A stretch of 64,000 nucleotides of DNA. Origin: Kalaharituber pfeilii (taxonomy: Eukaryota > Ascomycota > Pezizomycetes > Pezizales > Pezizaceae). Below the pieces are notes generated by a model. That model worked only from the letters and a program-made list of their open reading frames with translations. It was not told the origin of the DNA and searched no databases. Shown here one piece after another: positions 20,610 to 30,734 of this stretch (position 1 is its first letter; the number at the start of each line of letters is the position of its first letter). The translations under genes were made by a program, and so were the position numbers. The stretch covers positions 1,922,001-1,986,000 of the forward strand of contig WHUZ01000006.1 in NCBI GenBank assembly GCA_015179045.1. The letters are read 5' to 3'.

Positions 20610-21740
20610 ATGTTCTTTGCTCAAATGCTCTTCACTCTTGCCATTCGAATGGTGACTTTTCTTCCTTTCCTGATCATCCTCTTTAGCTCTGGTATCGCGG
20701 CTCAAGCTACCATTTGGAGTCGCAAAGAGCCTGCCAATCCAACCAATTCAATCGTGCAGACAACAGGTGGCTTCCGCGGAAATGCGGATATGTACGGTCT
20801 TGGTGTAAGAATTGGGGTCTACTTGCAAATTTTTGCATGTATCTGCGCCAAATACCTTCGGCTTGAGCGTGCGATCGAAAGCCTAGCGTTCTCCAGCGGG
20901 CTTCTCCGATTGGCATTGCTCATTTCACTGTCCTACGTTACGATCAAGGAAGAAAGACTTGAGGCAGTCGACACCGCCATCATGGTCTTGCTTGCACTGA
21001 TCTCGACTCCACCTTTCGATTCTCTTGGGAGAGTGTCGCTTCCATCGAACCTAGAATTCCGAACGCTTGGGAGGTTTCTCAACCAGATGGCACCCATGTT
21101 CAGAGCGTTGAGTGGACTAGGCCTGATATGTTACTCAGTCTGGTTTTGGTGGACGGGACTAGAAACGCTGGGACATTCGCCATGCACTGGGACCACATTT
21201 TTCTTCGCAAAAGTCAGTCTCTACAACTGGTTTCGCTGGCTCGGGAGGATATATACCGTGTACATGCTGATTGCTCTTGTGCTGATGATACTCAATTGGA
21301 TGCGCCGGAATTGGTGCCCTAATTGTGGCTCTGCTGGGAACTCTAGCCGGAATTCAGAATCAACAGTAAAGGCACGGGTCATGGATAAAATTCGGAAAAT
21401 TCTTGTTATAGATATAATTCTGGAAATTCTTGGTGGCTATAAGGATTTTTTCGTTTTTCTTATCACGAATCGCACAAGCAAGGCTGTCCTCGCTATTGTG
21501 GTAAACGGATTGATAATTCTTGCGATAGAACTTACAATTAGGTGGAATTTTATTACTGGGGTCAATTCGTTAGGGTCCGTAGGGCAGTTAATTCCGTTTC
21601 TTGTTGGGGTTGGAAATCTGTTTTCAGTATGGTTAATCTGCGGAGAGGATGGGGATCAGCAACAACCGAACTGTATCACAGGTACATCATCCAGAAGTGC
21701 GGATCACGAAGCAGGGAACGCATCCGTTGCCAGGGTCTAA
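20610..21740 (+). CDS. Multi-pass membrane protein, fungal, function unknown (376 aa)
   Basis: One uninterrupted frame without introns. The first 30 residues (…FLPFLIILFSSGIAAQA) look like a signal sequence or first membrane segment. At about residue 58 is GNADMYGLGVRIGVYLQ, a motif recalled from uncharacterised ascomycete membrane proteins. Further hydrophobic segments lie at about 105-125, 135-150, 185-200, 225-245, 285-300, 312-330 and 345-362, so seven or eight spans are likely. Two Cys pairs occur near WMRRNWCPNCG. The polar C-terminus is about 30 residues long. The ATG lies only 56 bases after the end of the TIR element, so its promoter must lie in or be supplied by transposon DNA. No transposon domain is present, so it is taken as a host gene. 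Role unknown. Confidence 0.75.
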   Translation: MFFAQMLFTLAIRMVTFLPFLIILFSSGIAAQATIWSRKEPANPTNSIVQTTGGFRGNADMYGLGVRIGVYLQIFACICAKYLRLERAIESLAFSSGLLRLALLISLSYVTIKEERLEAVDTAIMVLLALISTPPFDSLGRVSLPSNLEFRTLGRFLNQMAPMFRALSGLGLICYSVWFWWTGLETLGHSPCTGTTFFFAKVSLYNWFRWLGRIYTVYMLIALVLMILNWMRRNWCPNCGSAGNSSRNSESTVKARVMDKIRKILVIDIILEILGGYKDFFVFLITNRTSKAVLAIVVNGLIILAIELTIRWNFITGVNSLGSVGQLIPFLVGVGNLFSVWLICGEDGDQQQPNCITGTSSRSADHEAGNASVARV

Positions 21741-21820
21741 GAAATTCAGAACTTCTTATATATTGTATTTCCAGGTTATCCGTCTTACTGCATATTATCA
21801 ATGGTGCCACCCCCCTCTTG

Positions 21821-21883
21821 CGCCCTGCCATGGCGAACAGCTACAAGCGGGGTCACGTGAAAAAAAAAAAAAAAAAAAAAAAA
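21821..21883 (+). mobile_element. Tail A micro-retroposon
   Basis: Direct repeat CCCCTCTTG at 21812-21820 and 21884-21892. Insert starts CGCCCTGCCATGGCGAACAG, with about 39 nt before a 24-base poly(A). It lies 80 bases after the membrane-protein stop. 21893-22069 holds nothing recognisable. Confidence 0.9.
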
Positions 21884-22065
21884 CCCCTCTTGCAAACTTA
21901 GTCTGCTTTGCTGGCTAATTCTATCCTTGGTATGTGTCAACAATTTGCCTTATTTCCTTGTTCCTGACGTATTCCTCATCCTGACAAGCTTCACAACTTC
22001 ATATGAAAATACGCTGTCATATAGGAGTCTATTTAGTAGCTTTGCCTAAAATTGAACTTGGTTAG

Positions 22066-22069
<4 letters not shown>

Positions 22070-22096
<27 letters not shown>

Positions 22097-22130
22097 ATAT
22101 CAGTACTCGCATGCCGCCTGATAGGCTATG
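22070..22130 (-). mobile_element. Tail B micro-retroposon
   Basis: Poly(T) then reverse tail B (…ATATCAGTACTCGCATGCCG…GGCTATGG). No clear duplication. It sits where the reversed LTR at 22131 is cut off. Confidence 0.7.
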
Positions 22131-22610
22131 GTAAAACATATGGACTGCGAGGAATCATATGGGTCTATTAAGAAGACAAGGCAACAGACAAGGAGAGAAG
22201 GAACTATTTACATGAGGGCAAGATAGAGCCTATATATACATGATAGGTTCATTAGTTAAGAAACATAATACAAAGGTAGAAGCAGCGACGAGGGAGTAGT
22301 AAGAACAGAGTGGTGAAGGCAGAGTTTTCACTATAGCACTACTTTAGCAGGCAGGTAGGCTATACTGGCAGGCGGGCTGTACTGGCAGGCGGGCTATACT
22401 AGCAGGTGGACTATACTGGCAGGCGGGCTATACTGGCAGGCGGGCTATCCTGGCAGGCGGGCTATACTGGCAGGTTGCTAGCTACCTATAGCTAGCCGGT
22501 TCTATGAGCTTGCCTGCTGTTGGCTGGAGGCGGTCATGGCTTGCCGGCGGTCGTGGCTTGCCGGCGGTTGTGGCTTAGTGTACGGAGACTGTAGGTCGTG
22601 GGCTGTAACA
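22131..22610 (-). repeat. Partial LTR, inverted relative to 23072-23897
   Basis: Minus strand starts TGTTACAGCCCACGACC and follows the family through the 17-19 bp repeats (TATAGCCCGCCTGCCAG) to the CATATGGTTCCTCGCAGTCC region. The LTR's last third is missing. Confidence 0.75.
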
Positions 22611-23071
22611 AAGTTTAAAATTCTTAAGAAATTGTAAATTTATCTAACAATCTTAATATAATACTTAAAAAAGTAATAATCTCTTTATAAACACTCTTTT
22701 AATAGAACTAATAAACCTCTACTAGCTTAATATAGGAAAAAAAAGCTTTATAATATTAAAGTAATTAATAAGAAAGTCATACTTATAGATTAAATTAAGT
22801 AAAAATTAAAATAAATTAGATATAGTTTAAAAGTATTATTATAGCTATATTTAAAAGATATTAGTAAAAACTTAATAAAAAAAATATAAAGATTAAAAAA
22901 AATAAAAGCAAATAATCTAGATAGAAATTTAGATAATAGTACTAGTAGTAGAAGAGAAAAATAGTAACTTAAAAATTATATAACTAAGAATAGATTTAAA
23001 AATAAGATATAAACTTATAGGAGACTTAAATAAACTTAAGAAGTAATAGAAAAGTATGATACTATAGCTTT
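22611..23071. other. AT-rich block between opposing LTRs
   Basis: About 460 bases, mostly A and T, rich in TA and TTA, and with no coding frame. It may be RIP-degraded retrotransposon interior or degraded older sequence. Confidence 0.6.
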
Positions 23072-23897
23072 TGTCACAGCCCGCTCCCTACAGTCTCCGC
23101 ACACTAAGCCACGACCGCCGGCAAGCCATGACCGCCGGCAAGCCATGACCACCGGCAAGCCATGTCCGCTTCCCGCCAACAGCCGGCAAGCTCATAGAAC
23201 TGGCTAGCTACACGTAGCTAGCAAGCTGCCAGTATAGCCCACCTGCTAGTATAGCCCGCCTGCCAGTACAGCCCGCCTGCTAGGATAGCCCGCCTGCCAG
23301 TACGACCCGCCTGCCAGTATAGCCTGCCAGCCAGTACAGCCCGCCTACTAGTATAGTCCGCCTGCTAGTATAGCCTGCCTGCCAGTACGACCCGCCTGCT
23401 AGTATAGTCCGCCTGCTAGTATAGCCCGCCTGCTAGTATCGCCGCCTGCCAGCATCGTCCGCCTGCCATGAAAACTCTGCCTTCACTACTCTGTTCTTAC
23501 TGCTGCCCTCGTCGCTGCTTCTACCTTTGTATTATGCTTCTTAGGAAATGAACCTATCATGTATTTATAGGCCCTATCTTGCCCTCATGTAAATAGTTCC
23601 TTCTCTCCTTGTCTGTTGTCTTGTCTCCTTAATAGACCCATATGGTTCCTCGCAGTCTATATGTTCTTGTTATTCTCGTCAATCCCTAGATCCAATTCAG
23701 TACTTGGTCTTCTCTGCCTTTTCACCATAGCCTGCCATCGCCGTTGAACTGGAACCGCTGAACTGCTCCTGTCAAGCCTCTCCTGTCAAGCCTCTCCTGT
23801 CAAGTTTGTCAGGCCTCTGCCATTCAGCGCTTGCAAAACTACTGTTACCCTGAACCGGTCGTATCCCTTAGCAGCACCAGCTTGCCGCCCCGTGACA
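23072..23897 (+). repeat. Solo LTR, 826 bp, with 5-bp target duplication
   Basis: Starts TGTCACAGCCC, ends CCCCGTGACA, and is flanked by GCTTT on both sides (23067-23071, 23898-23902). It contains about twelve copies of a 17-19 bp unit (TATAGCCCGCCTGCTAG). A CCTCTCCTGTCAAG repeat lies near the end. Confidence 0.88.
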
Positions 23898-24062
23898 GCT
23901 TTAGAATAGAAAAAAAAGTAGTAGTATATATTTTATAAAATATAAAAGCATATAAGAGAAATTACAAGTCAATAAAATAAGAATTAGCATATATTATATA
24001 AAGCTTCAACAAACTAAGATACCTGCTGAAGAAATTAAAAGTTGTTATTATATTAGATTATA

Positions 24063-24063
<1 letters not shown>

Positions 24064-24093
<30 letters not shown>

Positions 24094-24164
24094 ATAACCC
24101 CTCTTGTAGCACTTGGCCATGGCAGGGTCCCTGGGCAAGCCCTCATAGCCCGGAGACAGGCTAC
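24064..24164 (-). mobile_element. Tail A retroposon, longer form (about 100 bp)
   Basis: Perfect 13-bp repeat TATTAGATTATAT at 24051-24063 and 24165-24177. On the minus strand it begins GCCTGTCTCCGGGCTATGAG, the stretch that precedes tail A in the LINE at 61.65 kb. 23903-24050 and 24178-24633 hold AT-rich sequence or nothing recognisable. Confidence 0.9.
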
Positions 24165-24633
24165 TATTAGATTATATGCTCATATTATTAGTACTATATT
24201 CATCAGCAAATACAGTCTACATCTTGCAGATTAACAAGTTTCACATGAATTTGGCTCCTCTCCTGACTCAGTTGAAGTGTGATATAAACTAGAGAAACAA
24301 CATGTAAACGTGGACCCACTATTGTGAGTGAGGAGTATGGAGGAGAGGATCCAGGAAAAGAAGATAATATTGGAACAACAGATGGAAAACCAGGATCGGG
24401 GTCGATCCTAAGGGCCGAAGGAGAGGATATGTGAGAAAGGCCTCCCTATATAGATGATTGCCTCCTGGGGTAGTGGATGGTTACCTCCTGAGGTAGTAGC
24501 GGGATGGCACGGAGGGTCCTTCGGGAAGGGGGAACTCCTGGGACTTTCTTTCGTTTTAGAGAGAGATAGACTTCTGACTCTGCCTCGTGCTATTCGCCTC
24601 GTGCTCTCTCCGCCGTAGCACATTGCCACCGAC

Positions 24634-24862
24634 AACAACCACCTCAGGACGAGCGTTTGGAAGCGACTCCATAACCACAACGTCCCCCCCGCTGAAACTT
24701 ACATAGATCGAAAGCCCGCAGCGAGCGGAGTCTTTTGGTCTAATTTTCTTCCACAAACACCCGATACTGCGGTTTTCCCCCGAGGGGCAAATCGCGAGGA
24801 TTCATCAGCAAGGTTTCCACTAAAAAGAGGTTCATTATAGCCAGGGTCACCTGTATGGCGTA
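24634..24862 (+). mobile_element. LINE 5'-UTR fragment
   Basis: CGACAACAACCACCTCAGGA and the following 150 bases match the 5' end of the half-LINE at 12040 (reverse), including CATAGATCGAAAGCCC and AGTCTTTTGGTCTAATTT. No ORF1 follows; the fragment stops near the tail A copy at 24863. Confidence 0.65.
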
Positions 24863-25097
24863 AGAAAGGGGAGGAATATGACATTTTAGAGAATTTCTTT
24901 GCCGGGGTCAAGTTCTAGAAGGTAGGAGAGCCCGAGGTCAAGTTCTAGAAGTTAGGAGAGCGGGGGCGACGGCGCGATGGGGCCATGTACGTAGAAATTT
25001 AGTTTAGCCTGTCTCCGGGCTATGAGGGCTTGCCCAGGGACCCTGCCATGGCCACGTGCTACAAGCGGGGTTATGTGATTCAAAAAAAAAAAGAAAT
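24863..25097 (+). mobile_element. 5'-truncated LINE copy with tail A
   Basis: Perfect 13-bp repeat CCTGTATGGCGTA at 24850-24862 and 25098-25110. It begins in the last codons of ORF2 (compare TTAGAGAATTTCTTTGCCGG with 33820), then the 3' UTR and tail A. 25111-25567 has no gene; it contains several inverted AGAGCTTT-type motifs. Confidence 0.88.
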
Positions 25098-25567
25098 CCT
25101 GTATGGCGTAGCGGAAGGTCTAGAGCTTTGTGAAGCTCTAGCGAAAAGCTTCACCCCCCGATTAAAGCTCTACAATTTAACCTCAAATATCTCAGCAACT
25201 ACGATAGCTAGGTATGGCAAAGTAGAAGATATCATGAGAATTCCAGAAGCCCAAATAATTAACTTCTGGGTTAAGAGCAGGAAACTGGATGTGTAGCTGC
25301 TCCTGTTGGAGCTGAAATTACAGGTGCAAACTTGTGCCCATCATCAGTAACCAGTACCTCCCCTTTTCCTGGCGTCGTTTGCAAACCTGAAGCTCGGGAG
25401 CTTATGCGAAAGGTCCTTTGGCACTCTAGAGCTTTCAAGGCCTGGTTTCTCGGCACTTGGAAAGCTCTACGAACTACTTGCGAAAGGTCTTTTTTGCGAG
25501 CATACCATTTTGCGGCAGCCCTAAAAAATTCATGAAAGTTGGGCTCAATAAAAACAATAATCGAATA

Positions 25568-26195
25568 CAGTTTTCCCTTGCTATACCGGACCTCGCTGTA
25601 CCGGAAACCTTGCTATACCGGATACTCTCAGATTGCTACATCCCGCTCCCTCCCTAAGACAGAAACCGGAAGCACCGTCCGGAGGTTTCTGGAATAAGGT
25701 TTTAGAAGTAGATAGAAATTTCTTTGTTTGTTAAGCCTGTCTCCGAGCTTCGAGGGCTTGCGCAGGGACCCTGCCATGGCTTGGCGCTGCAAGCGGGGTT
25801 ACGTGATGTAAAAAGAAAAAAAAACAAAAAAACATCCCGCTCCCATACAAAACCCTCTTACTATACCGGACGCACTAAGAATACCGGACTGGACAGGAAT
25901 TGCCAGGCACTTACCCCCTGTCTCCATACAAATAATATTTGCTATACCGGATACACTAACACTGATACGTCCAATCTTGGCTACCCCACATTGCATTCGC
26001 CTCGCAAATGCTTACTAAACTTAACATTACATAATCAAATTTAGGCTGTCGTTGTCGATCCACTTCCCAATTACATTTTTTTTGTTGCCCATCCCTATTC
26101 TATTCTGCCAAGCATTTTATTCTATAACGGAGCCTTGCTTATACCGGACGAAAAGGGCCGGATATTACAGATCCGGTATAGCAAGGGAAAACTTG
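25568..26195. mobile_element. Pogo/Tigger-like MITE
   Basis: Ends CAGTTTTCCCTTGCTATACC and, on the minus strand, CAAGTTTTCCCTTGCTATAC, between TA dinucleotides. TATACCGGA recurs at least six times inside. No transposase. A tail A LINE copy is nested at 25651-25832. Confidence 0.8.
25651..25832 (+). mobile_element. 5'-truncated LINE copy with tail A
   Basis: Perfect 12-bp repeat CATCCCGCTCCC at 25639-25650 and 25833-25844. Starts in the ORF2 zinc-motif region (GAAACCGGAAGCACCGTCCG), then the 3' UTR and tail A. The A-run is broken by G and C, so it is older. Confidence 0.88.
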
Positions 26196-27209
26196 TAATA
26201 CCAAATGCATGATTTTCAGGTTGTCCGATATTGGGAGGTCTTTCGATGCGAAGATGACAAATGTGGTGCATTGCGACGGAAGGCCTGAAGGTGCCAGCTG
26301 GGAGCCTGTGTGCAGGGTTCCCCCCCCGCTCCCAGGAAAAAAGAAAAAGAAAAACTGTATGAGTTGGCGCGCGACGGAATGTAACAAGTGGTCCCCTCTC
26401 GGTGCACACCACCATAGGCATATCATTATGGCCGGCATGTCATTATGGGGCTGGGGTGGTTTCATGACATTGTTCCGTACGCACCCCCTTGCCCTTCCGC
26501 CTACGCCGCAACGTTGCCTCTACGCCGCCTACGCCGCAATGCCGCTTGTTACCCTAGAGCAGCTCCTTACCCCTACGGCATTGGTAGCAACGCAATCCTC
26601 TGAATTCAGCTGCCAAGTTTTCCAAGGAACAGACAAGTCCTGTACTCACAAACATCCTAGAAATCTGCTCTGGGAGCGACGCAAATTGCCCCACTTATAA
26701 ATATGGTTGGTCGGCAAAATTTTTGTTGACTACTGGGATGAACAGTGTGATTATGCGGAACATAATTTATGAAACACTCACATGCACATTCCGAGTGGCC
26801 TGGGTGCCCCGCGCTAGTCCATCATTGGCTCCCGTTCTGAGCGAGCCGGGACAATCGCAATATGGAGTAGGTAGGAGTGACCATACAAGAGGACAGAAAG
26901 CGCTTCTTCCCAAGGTGAGGAGGCTATCTAGTCGGGCATCTCATATTGGATCGGCCCTGGTCCGCCGCTACTCTTATCCAATATGTTCAAATATCAAGTA
27001 GTGTAGATGTTCTTACGGGGAAAGCAGGAAGTTTGGGGCGAGAGAGTGAAAATACTGCAATCCATTTATAGAAGATTCAATGAGACGTTTGACAGTTCAG
27101 TCTCATTCTTTAACACCATCGGAGAAACTGTAAAATTAAACTTCAAACGCAGTTTTCAAAGTGCTTTATGAAACTTCAAATCTTCCCCGACTGAGTGGGA
27201 ATGCTTGCT
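26196..27209. other. No supported gene
   Basis: Open frames here (for example 26209-26700) are low complexity, interrupted by A-runs and not matched by any motif. A GCCTACGCCGCAAC repeat lies at 26500-26545. A host segment is possible but nothing can be called. Confidence 0.5.
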
Positions 27210-28061
27210 CTACCAAAATTGGCCCATTACTTCGAGCACCCGCCACCCCCAGCCGTCCAAAGCATTTCGATCGCTGGGCCCTAGTTCCCCTGCATTGAGC
27301 TTCCGCCGAACAGAATTTGCGGACCTGCGACACCACCTAACAAGTACCCAGCCCAACGCCGTGAGCAAGCCATAACCAGTGGCAAGGGTAACCATCATCC
27401 ACAAGAAATCCCCAACCACGCTGCGAGCGTTTGTATATTTGCCTTGTGCATACTTGAAAGAACCCCTGTAAAAAGCAACGTTACCCCATGTGCACTCGTG
27501 AATAAGGTATCATAGCTTCCGACCAGGACGCTTGCAGGATATGGGGTGGGCATACATTGTCCAAAAGATGATCTGGCCACGCAACGCTTTTTGGTTCCCT
27601 GCCTCCTTGAAGTCTCGCAAAATGTGGTCGAGGAACACTAAGTCAGTCTGCAGCAAATCTCGGCGGGCGACAGCGCGCATGACATTCGCCGCGGGGGCGG
27701 ATTCATCGCCAACTTTACAAGTCAGCTCAGGTTGATGATGAGGGGGATTGCTATCCACACTCAGAAGACAATTCTGTGAGAGTTGTGATCTACTTTCATT
27801 CCATGGTGGTCAGTGCTTCCGGATTATAAGCTTGCAGAATAACGATTCTCACTTCGCGTCTGGGGTGCTAATCGCATCCAAGTATGCTCCAAGATGATAA
27901 CGTGCCGCCCTCCACCGTGAACCCAGGACTGTTCCTCGGTCCGCGCCTATCCTGAGCGGATCTCCCGCAAGGTTGGGGCTTCCACGGCTTCCAATGCCGC
28001 CGTAATCCGGCCGCCCATGAGTCGCATGACTCGCATCGAGTGCTGAAAAATGGCTGTCCAT
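27210..28061 (-). CDS. Spliced host gene, predicted single-pass membrane protein (232 aa)
   Basis: Three exons: 28061-27853, 27789-27556 and 27465-27210. Intron 1 (27852-27790, 63 nt) starts GTGAGA, has CTGAC as branch site and ends GTAG. Intron 2 (27555-27466, 90 nt) starts GTATGC and ends TTTTTACAG. Exon lengths sum to 699, so phases agree. The N-terminal 70 residues are Gly/Ser/Ala-rich; the middle is helical and charged (LDHILRDFKEAGNQKALRG). One membrane span is VVGDFLWMMVTLATGYGLLT, followed by an Arg-rich tail (WCRRSANSVRRK). I do not recognise the family. An upstream in-frame ATG at 28208 would add 49 residues. It is transcribed away from the gene at 28435; 373 bases separate the starts, so a shared promoter is likely. 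Confidence 0.6.
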
Positions 28062-28434
28062 GGAAGATGAAATAATGTTATTTGGACGCTGTTGCAGAAG
28101 ATGATGTTCATGCTGGGATGAGAACAACGTTCCTGTGGAGAAAGCAGGGTTAAAAATAGTCGACGGAGTTTCAGTGTTCGAGCAGCCCCTCACGGAGACT
28201 GTTGGCATTCTTGGCACCGAGGTAGCGAATTGTTGGCAACGAGCTAAGAATATTTCTAGAATCAAGGTAGCGGCACATTATGTTATTCCTTTAAGGGTGA
28301 GAACCTGGGTAATGCAAACATCTAGCAACCATATATAATCCTTTAAGTCTCCTACATTGATTTCGGCCTGGAACCATTTTCACCTTTTAACAGATCTAAA
28401 GCTTCTACCTTTAATTCCATCCGTTGACTTGAAA
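28062..28434. promoter_or_regulatory. Divergent intergenic region shared by two host genes
   Basis: 373 bases between the two start codons, free of transposon tails. No specific operator was recognised. It could include an upstream exon of the minus gene (in-frame ATG at 28208). Confidence 0.4.
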
Positions 28435-30107
28435 ATGGCGAAGAGACTTACTGTTCGCCTTCAAGTATGGCACAGCTTTTGCGAGAGTGTCCCATCCGAC
28501 TTTGCTGATACCCTCAACGAGGGAATGGGGCGCAATTGGGCTAGCTATACCCAATCACATGAATTTCCATGGACCTGGAGACTGGTCGAGAAAGAACTTT
28601 CTAGCCAGGAGCTCGAGGATACAGAAAGGGTTTATCTAGAGGTAGATAGAGACTCATCATCTCTCGATAGTATGTTCTATGTTCACTGACTTTTAACGGG
28701 AAGATTCACTTCAAACACAAAACATACAACCAAGATGATCCATGCCAATATGTGGTAATCAAACAGCTTTGCGACACGTTGCTGGACCCTTCCGAGGCTC
28801 TGAATCTCGCTAGTATCGACAATTCAGATGCCGTAAGCTTCATCCCTACATCCAGGGGAGTATTATCCCAGGCCGATATCGACTTTGGAATCGCCTTTTG
28901 CGTTTCATTAGTGGAGCGTTCCAAAGGAAAACCTGTGTTTCGAGAGGGTCCAGGAAAGTTTTTCACAAGGAATCCTACAAAATGGTTTCGGGGGCCGTAA
29001 GTAACCTAGGTTTCAAATCAACCTTCCCATATCAAGCTAATATGGCTGTCCAAGGTTACATGCGATTGTGTTCGTCACTGATGTCCTCATATGGTTTAAA
29101 CCACATATTGAAAAACTCGAAGCGATGTTTAGAGGTAGATTCTCGAGGGCACGGGACGAGGAAAGGGCTGCAATATTGTTTGATTATATGAGGATTGCTG
29201 CCCCAATGAGCGCTTCTATCAAGGGATGGGTATGGATACCACCACCATGTACGCTGGCCTGCTTCTTACGTATTGCTATCATTCAGGCTGTTTGTCGCCT
29301 CGAGGAACTCAAGCCCGAGAACGTGGAGCAACAAATCGACCAAGCTCTGCGACCTTTTCGTCAAGCAGCTCTGGACTCTCTCACAACTCTCCAGCATTTG
29401 AATGGTAGCTATTATGCTGTACCTTCGTGTTCAGACCCTGAACGTAAATTCCAACTGCTAACATACGGATACGCCCACCCACCCAGCACAGAACACAATT
29501 TCCATTGCTGACTTGGAGATCGCAATACACAAATGCACTACTTTAATAAATTGTGTTCCAGCTCTCGGTCACGCCAGCATTACCAACAAAGACGCAGCAT
29601 TTGGGAGAGTTGTCACGCGAGGTACCTTGACCACGATACTTGGAGGTGGTAGTGCTTTGCTCTATTGCAATCCGACAACCGCTATCCCAGCAACAGTAGT
29701 AAACTGCCTCTTAGGAGTTTTAGGGACAGGGACATTGGTATCGGGTGGTATGACCATTTGGTCCGCAATCGATTATTGGGCTTGTGCAAAAGGTGAGTCA
29801 TCAGTTGCTAGGACCTCACAATCATGACCAACTTTTCGGACATAGTTCTAATGACGCCTTAGCCGTGAGCGCCATCTATGACGTTGGATCAACTTGTCAT
29901 CAAATCTGGTTGTTTATGACCTTGTTTTTCATGCGTGTGAAAGGTCTTGTCCATGAAGATGATGAACAGTTTATGGAATTTACAAACATGATGGCAAAGT
30001 CTTTCGGTGGTATTGACGTCCGCGAATTGTGGCGTGATCAGACGTATGTAAGTGAATGGCTGCGCACGGAGACCGCGAGATTGGAGAAGGTGTATGAAAG
30101 CATTTAG
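28435..30107 (+). CDS. Five-exon host gene, glycine-rich hydrophobic hairpin (479 aa), function unknown
   Basis: Exons 28435-28641, 28704-28996, 29055-29443, 29487-29792 and 29863-30107 sum to 1440 bases, with consistent phases. Introns are 62, 58, 43 and 70 nt and start GTAGAT, GTAAGT, GTAAAT and GTGAGT. The last ends TAATGACGCCTTAG. The first half is soluble, with charged helices. At about 315-380 a hydrophobic pair of segments separated by a short turn is rich in Gly (TTILGGGSALLY … LLGVLGTGTLVSGGMTIW). Long amphipathic stretches flank it (WLFMTLFFMRVKGL, RTETARLEKVYES). Such a layout occurs in alpha-helical membrane-inserting proteins, but no family match can be claimed. Together with the divergent neighbour it forms the only clean host island in the window. 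Confidence 0.65.
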
Positions 30108-30678
30108 ATTCTTTGAGAAAGAAGCATGCACGGTATGTATCATGGCCTATTTACACCAGAGTTAGCTATCCGCCCCTACGTAAGTCATGAGTGCCCACTG
30201 ACTGGTTGGCACCTGTTCCTCGTTTATAGGTATCGCTATGCATATCGTTTTCTCTGCCATCTTTCTATTGTGGCTTTTGTGTCTTCCTTTGACTCTACTA
30301 TTGTATACCTCCTATTATACGTATTAGAGCTTTTTTTGTTGTTTTTTTTGGAGGGGGGGCGGGCACCAGTTCGAATGCCTTGTTCTTGTTATCATGATAT
30401 ATGTGACTGGAGTTCCTGGAAACTGTCTGGTAGATAATGAAATGTTATCTTGATTTACCAATCGGTACGTGTTACAACAGGTTAACGTCACTGACCGGGA
30501 TCCGGCGCACTTCCGGAATTAAAACAGCCTCCTGTGAGGCCAAAACTTCATACAAGATAATCAAATTGCACATACAGCTTGGGAACGTATAGGCAAGTAA
30601 CTTCTGCACCTCAGTTAGCAAATTGTAAATTTTGAGTAATACTCTATAGCAATAGTTGCCTAATTAGACATCTGAGAC
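30108..30678. other. 3' flank, no gene seen
   Basis: Presumed downstream region of the five-exon gene. It contains a G-rich run at about 30350-30362. No coding frame is supported. Confidence 0.5.
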
Positions 30679-30734
30679 GCCCTGCCTTGGCGAACAGCTG
30701 CATGCGGGGTTATGTGATAATAAAAAAAAAAAAA
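30679..30734 (+). mobile_element. Tail A micro-retroposon
   Basis: Perfect 13-bp repeat AGACATCTGAGAC at 30666-30678 and 30735-30747. Insert starts GCCCTGCCTTGGCGAACAGC. Confidence 0.92.

Noticed and set aside
26209..26700. 163-codon frame
   Set aside because: Crosses an A-run and has no motif or codon pattern to support it.
30126..30437. 103-codon frame after the five-exon gene
   Set aside because: Hydrophobic but without supporting splice sites or motifs; treated as the 3' flank.
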